NCBI GenBank assembly: GCA_022376515.1
Contig: WTXI01000233.1
Coordinates: 1-57,626, forward strand
Source of the DNA: Lactifluus volemus
Taxonomy: Eukaryota; Basidiomycota; Agaricomycetes; Russulales; Russulaceae
DNA length: 57,626 bases
Reading direction: 5' to 3'
Shown here: in pieces, positions 53,774 to 57,626 of the stretch
Layout: each line of letters opens with the position of its first letter
Numbering within the stretch: the stretch's first letter is position 1
Translations under genes and position numbers: made by a program
The notes under the pieces: generated by a model
The model's database searches: none
Told to the model about the DNA's origin: nothing
The model's input: only the letters and a program-made list of their open reading frames with translations

Positions 53774-56700
53774 TCATCCGGAGCGCCACTGACTGCGACT
53801 CGATGAGCGGCTTTGCTGAAAGGCACCAAACTCGAAACCGCTCGTGATAAACGAGGTGGGTGTCACGCTACCATGCATTGCGGGAAGCGCATTTGGTTGT
53901 GTTGCGGACTGGGCAGGGGGAGGTACCGCGGGTGATGCGGTCTCTGTTCTCAACGGGCCTGGCGGTTTCCAGTTCTGCGTGGCGTGAAAGATGTGGCCAC
54001 AGCTTAGTGGAAGCGATAACTTACATGTTTGCGCCCCTCTCTGTAGAGCTCGTCCAGCTTTTCGTCGAAAATACCCTGTTCTTCGAACTCTTGGTAGGCC
54101 TTGTAAAGCATCAAGGCTGAACGCGCATCCTCAACCGAGTCATGGGTATCGGTCTGAATGTTCTCGCCAAGTACAAACCACGAAAGAAAACGGAGAGAAA
54201 GGCGACGCTGACGCTCTCTCAAGAAGTACAGATCGACCGTATCTATCACTTGTTCCAGAGGAACGTGGATGTCTAAAGACGGCCAATTGTCTGCAAGAGA
54301 ACGTCAAAAGTGACTAGGGGCTTACTGATGATTCTGAAGTCTTTGGAAAGGCCGTGACCAATGAAAATGCATCCTTGATCGACTAAGAGACGTAGTTTTT
54401 TGTATACTACCTTCAACGGCGTCAATGTGTACGGTGATGTATGCGGATCAAGGTCACCAGCTTGTAGGACGTGAACAGGAATCCGGTTGGAGAAGAGGAG
54501 TGGACTCACGTCTAATCCCTGAAAATTCTGTCAAATAGTCTACGATGGTTTCGCTCGTGTGTATATGATCATCAATAAAGGGGATGCCTTGCTTTGGACC
54601 GTCGCCCCGCAAAACAGAGACACGAGCAAGGCTAAGTCGAGCAGGACGAATGACCTTTTTAGTTCCGTCTGATCGATACTCTGTCTCCTCTTGTTGCATC
54701 TGGACAAATTCTGCGTCAATCGCAACGAGAGTACCTGGAAGTGGTAGCTCCTTGGGTCCCAGTGGTTCGTGCTTGATCAAACTCATGTCTCTATGTCTAG
54801 TTTTTGTGTGGGTATAAATTAGCGATCTGAGGGAGTGATACAACACGAACACTGAGATTGAGGTATCTTGGCTGAGAATCGAAGTATCGATGGCACCAGA
54901 CAACCCAGAGTAATCAAACCGTTCTTGACAGTCGGCCCGTTCTAGGTATAAGATGGCAGGGACCTGGGGCAAAGTAAGCGCCCGAGCGTTCTAACATAAA
55001 GGCACCCACCTTCCACTTTCCAGGGAAGCTTAAAGCTTCTTTCTCAGAGATGTTCTGCACCGAAAAATCGTTGAAGAGGAACCACGGGCTAATCAAGTCT
55101 TCTAGGTGCCCTTCTGCTTCGGGGACTGTAATCATTCAGGCGAGATGTCGGTGCTTGTACAATACGGGTAGAATGGCGTACCTTTTATGATGGCTACAAG
55201 GTGAGAACGTTTCTCCTTGCTGAGCACTTGGACAATCATGGCCTTGAAATTGTCAACATTAAAGCACGCTACAAATACGAAGCACTGACCCTCAAATTAT
55301 ATGTCACAGATATCGGTTGTTCGTTGTCACCGACTTGACCATGTAGTTCGACAAACGACGACAGGAATCTCTGCCTGCGACTATCTAACCAGTGTTCAAG
55401 ATGTTCCTCGCTATAGACGTTCGCATTTACGGCCAAAATCGGTGGCAAATCCGATGCTGCGATGAAGCGAGTAGAATCAAACATTCGTTCTAGCTTGCAG
55501 TTCTGACAAGCTGTCTTGAGGCTCATCTCTCTGAAGAGTGACGCCTGTAGGACCGAAGCGAGGTCAATCTCAGACGAACCCTGACGAACATGTGAGCAAA
55601 AATAACAAATTGTAGATCACGATCAACCTTTCGAGGATAGATGAGATCGACGACGAATGTGATCTGTTCCTTCTCCTTTACAGCTTTGCAATACGTGCAT
55701 ATGAAGGCGTTCCGACTGTACATGCCGAGGAGCTGGACAATCGGCTGCAAGTTTGCCGTACATTGAGGTAACGACGGGTCAGGAGGTAGCAGACAAGGGT
55801 TGTTCTGATAATCATCCTCTTCGACGGCCAAATGGTCGACCAGAAACCGGTGAAACGTTTGGATAATGCGAGCGTAGTTGGTCTCAGCCAAGTCACCACC
55901 GTAGTCAATGAGCTCAATGGCATGGACAGCTGCAGGCTAAGGCCTCAGATGGACAGCAAACGATTATTTGGGAACCTACACTGAGCAAGGACGCCGACTG
56001 TCTTGCAGAAATTGGTCGATTGGCAATTTGTCCCCTTCGCATCCTCCAGCATCCGGCTGACAAATCCGAGCTCACAAAAGAGGCAGTGCTCATTCGGACA
56101 ACGCGTCGTGATGTGAGCCTTTGCGACTGTTCTAATTGGATGACAATAGTGTAACACTTGCAGAAGAGAATTGGTGTAGGAATTCAATATATGAGTCTCC
56201 AGGCCACTGAATTCAGTTCTGTTGAAAAACCTAGAGGCGAATGAGAACACGAATATCAACGAGTCGACACAACCACTGGCAGAGAACTGTCTCACGCGAA
56301 GTCGAAATCCTCGACACCGAACTTTGAGTATTCGATCTCGACCTCACGATAGCGAGGAGGCGCTTCATCCGGGCTGTGATTAGCCCCAGCTAATTCAACC
56401 TCGGGCTGTAATAATGGTGTCAGAATGACAAAGAAACGTGAATCGCTTCGGGGCTCACGTCACTCCTGTGCTTTCCACTCCTGAACCGACCCTGATCTTT
56501 GGTTGATGCAACAGTGACCATGTTTCTGCGTCCCTTGAGCTCACGCGGAAGGGGAGCATATGCAACGCCATCGTTCGTCTTTATCGCTGATAACACCGAC
56601 TGCGGAATTTTCATCGGCGCGGTTGACACCTTGACTGACTCTAGCCGTGGGGTCCAAGACGAAAGAAGTAGGTTGTTGTAGTGCGGAAGACCGACGCTAC

Positions 56701-57626
56701 TCAACGGCCTAGGGTCGACGAAAAGCTCATGTAACTGGTGAAGATTTCAAATAAGACTTACGTTGCGTCGCTCCATTCAATCTCTGGTAGTGGCTCGGGT
56801 GGGTCGGCCCATTCTACAGGTTGACCTTCGTACCCATTGAAGGGCATACTCTCATCGGTTGCTGTCATTATGTGAATTACACCCTCCGAGTCTCCAAATG
56901 CCATATACGCTCCAGTAGGAGAGATGGCCGTAGAACTGATAAATGCAGCTGTGTCCAGCTGAAAATCGTTGGTAAGAACAGGAACGTTTCCGGTATACAT
57001 ATGCTATTACTTGATAGAACTCGTTTGCACTCGTTGGTTGGACGTGTCAACGATGTTGACGAGTCCCTGGTTTGAGGTTATCACCAGACTCGATGAGCGC
57101 ATAGCAACAGATTGATAAAAGCGGGACCTGCGGGAAATGGACGGGGGCAGAGGTTTCATGGACCGATGTCATATATTTTGACCAAGGGATCAGGGACTGG
57201 CCGTGACTGCCTACAGGCCATCAGCGACAAAAGGCTCGGGGCGGTGATATTTTACTCACCTCAGTCCCCAACCGATTGTGTAGACGTAATTACCACTGGA
57301 TAGCAGCCTGCATCTCGCTAGCATGGGCCTTAACCGTGTTTTCTGCGCTCCCTTCTCTTCTCAGCCCCGTCCTGTGATCATGACAACGCAAAAATCCATC
57401 CGAGTCACCGGAGAGGAGATAAGAGTGGGTAAAATGGAGTTGTCGAATGACAGATGGGACGGGTACTTGTCTAATCACGCTTCCTGTAATGGAATTTAAC
57501 AGCACGATCTCTGGCGTCAATGTTGAAACCGCAAGTGTTTTGGAAGGGCTCAGTGTGTTTGAAAACGTTGTCACTGACGCGGAGGGGCTGCAGGGTGTTA
57601 CCGTGCTGTCCACGACAACGCAGAAC
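53774..57626 (-). CDS. PAN2: PAN2, catalytic subunit of PAN2-PAN3 deadenylase (5' end off window)
   Basis: The gene enters from the right edge. The WD40 propeller part (57626 to about 56760) contains [19 protein letters not shown] and [20 protein letters not shown]. The linker has [16 protein letters not shown] (56704 onward). The pseudo-USP domain (about 56330-54980) has [29 protein letters not shown] and [20 protein letters not shown]. The C-terminal DEDDh exonuclease (about 54783-54025) has [21 protein letters not shown] and [19 protein letters not shown], so all four acidic/His catalytic positions are present. The final exon (53974-53774) begins NWKPPGPL and encodes a Pro/Ser-rich tail. 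PAN2 trims poly(A) tails in the cytoplasm. At least six introns interrupt the visible part; internal exon limits were not all fixed. Confidence 0.93.

Noticed and set aside
1..57626. tRNA, rRNA genes or CRISPR arrays
   Set aside because: GGTTCGA-like strings (for example at 24941 and 32062) lack a cloverleaf context, and no regularly spaced repeats were seen; the genome is eukaryotic.

Overview
The window is nuclear DNA of a filamentous basidiomycete, most likely an Agaricomycete. It has many short (about 50-75 nt) introns with CTNAY-type branch sites and closely spaced genes on both strands. Conserved eukaryotic single-copy genes sit beside lineage-specific duplicated families. Placement nearer the Rhizoctonia/Ceratobasidium group is only an impression from the accessory families. 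All exon boundaries were derived by eye from splice consensus, reading-frame phase and family conservation.

Layout. 1-5.6 kb is accessory: a broken partial copy of a GIY-YIG (T5orf172-like) gene, then an intact 908-aa P-loop NTPase plus REase-fold protein of the Crinkler-like class. 5.6-10.6 kb holds a very small secreted-peptide gene, SF3B4 (spliceosome), EMC4 (ER membrane insertion) and a senescence-domain gene that carries a frameshift. 10.6-12.7 kb is transposon debris with a long hairpin and a reverse-transcriptase-type RNase H fragment. 12.7-17.1 kb is a symmetrical block: two diverged copies of a polytopic (TRIC-like) membrane protein in inverted orientation flank RAD18. 17.1-26.4 kb has three copies of an uncharacterised DUF7330-like family, CFD1 (cytosolic Fe-S scaffold), dispersed-repeat fragments and a 668-bp pogo-like deletion element with clear terminal inverted repeats. 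26.7-29.7 kb carries a divergent pair, CIA2/MIP18 (Fe-S targeting) and DCN1 (cullin neddylation). 29.7-37.4 kb is gene-poor and dominated by a 2-kb tandem duplication; each unit carries a 41-43 aa secreted peptide whose signal sequence is conserved and whose mature part is not. 37.4-46.2 kb is dense housekeeping DNA: NOT4 (1331 aa, CCR4-NOT E3 ligase), PDCD5, neuroguidin/LCP5 and the intact GIY-YIG gene. 46.2-53 kb has a two-domain cupredoxin and a second duplicated small-gene family. PAN2 (deadenylase) occupies 53.8 kb to the right edge and is truncated there.

Functional themes are mRNA processing and decay (SF3B4, NOT4, PAN2), ubiquitin-type conjugation (RAD18, NOT4, DCN1), cytosolic Fe-S assembly (CFD1, CIA2) and lineage-specific families expanded by local duplication. 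The observations that stand out most are the peptide-bearing tandem duplication, five GC-AG introns that all follow an exonic AG, the repeated adjacency of Crinkler-like sequence to the GIY-YIG gene, and the RAD18-centred inverted paralogue pair.
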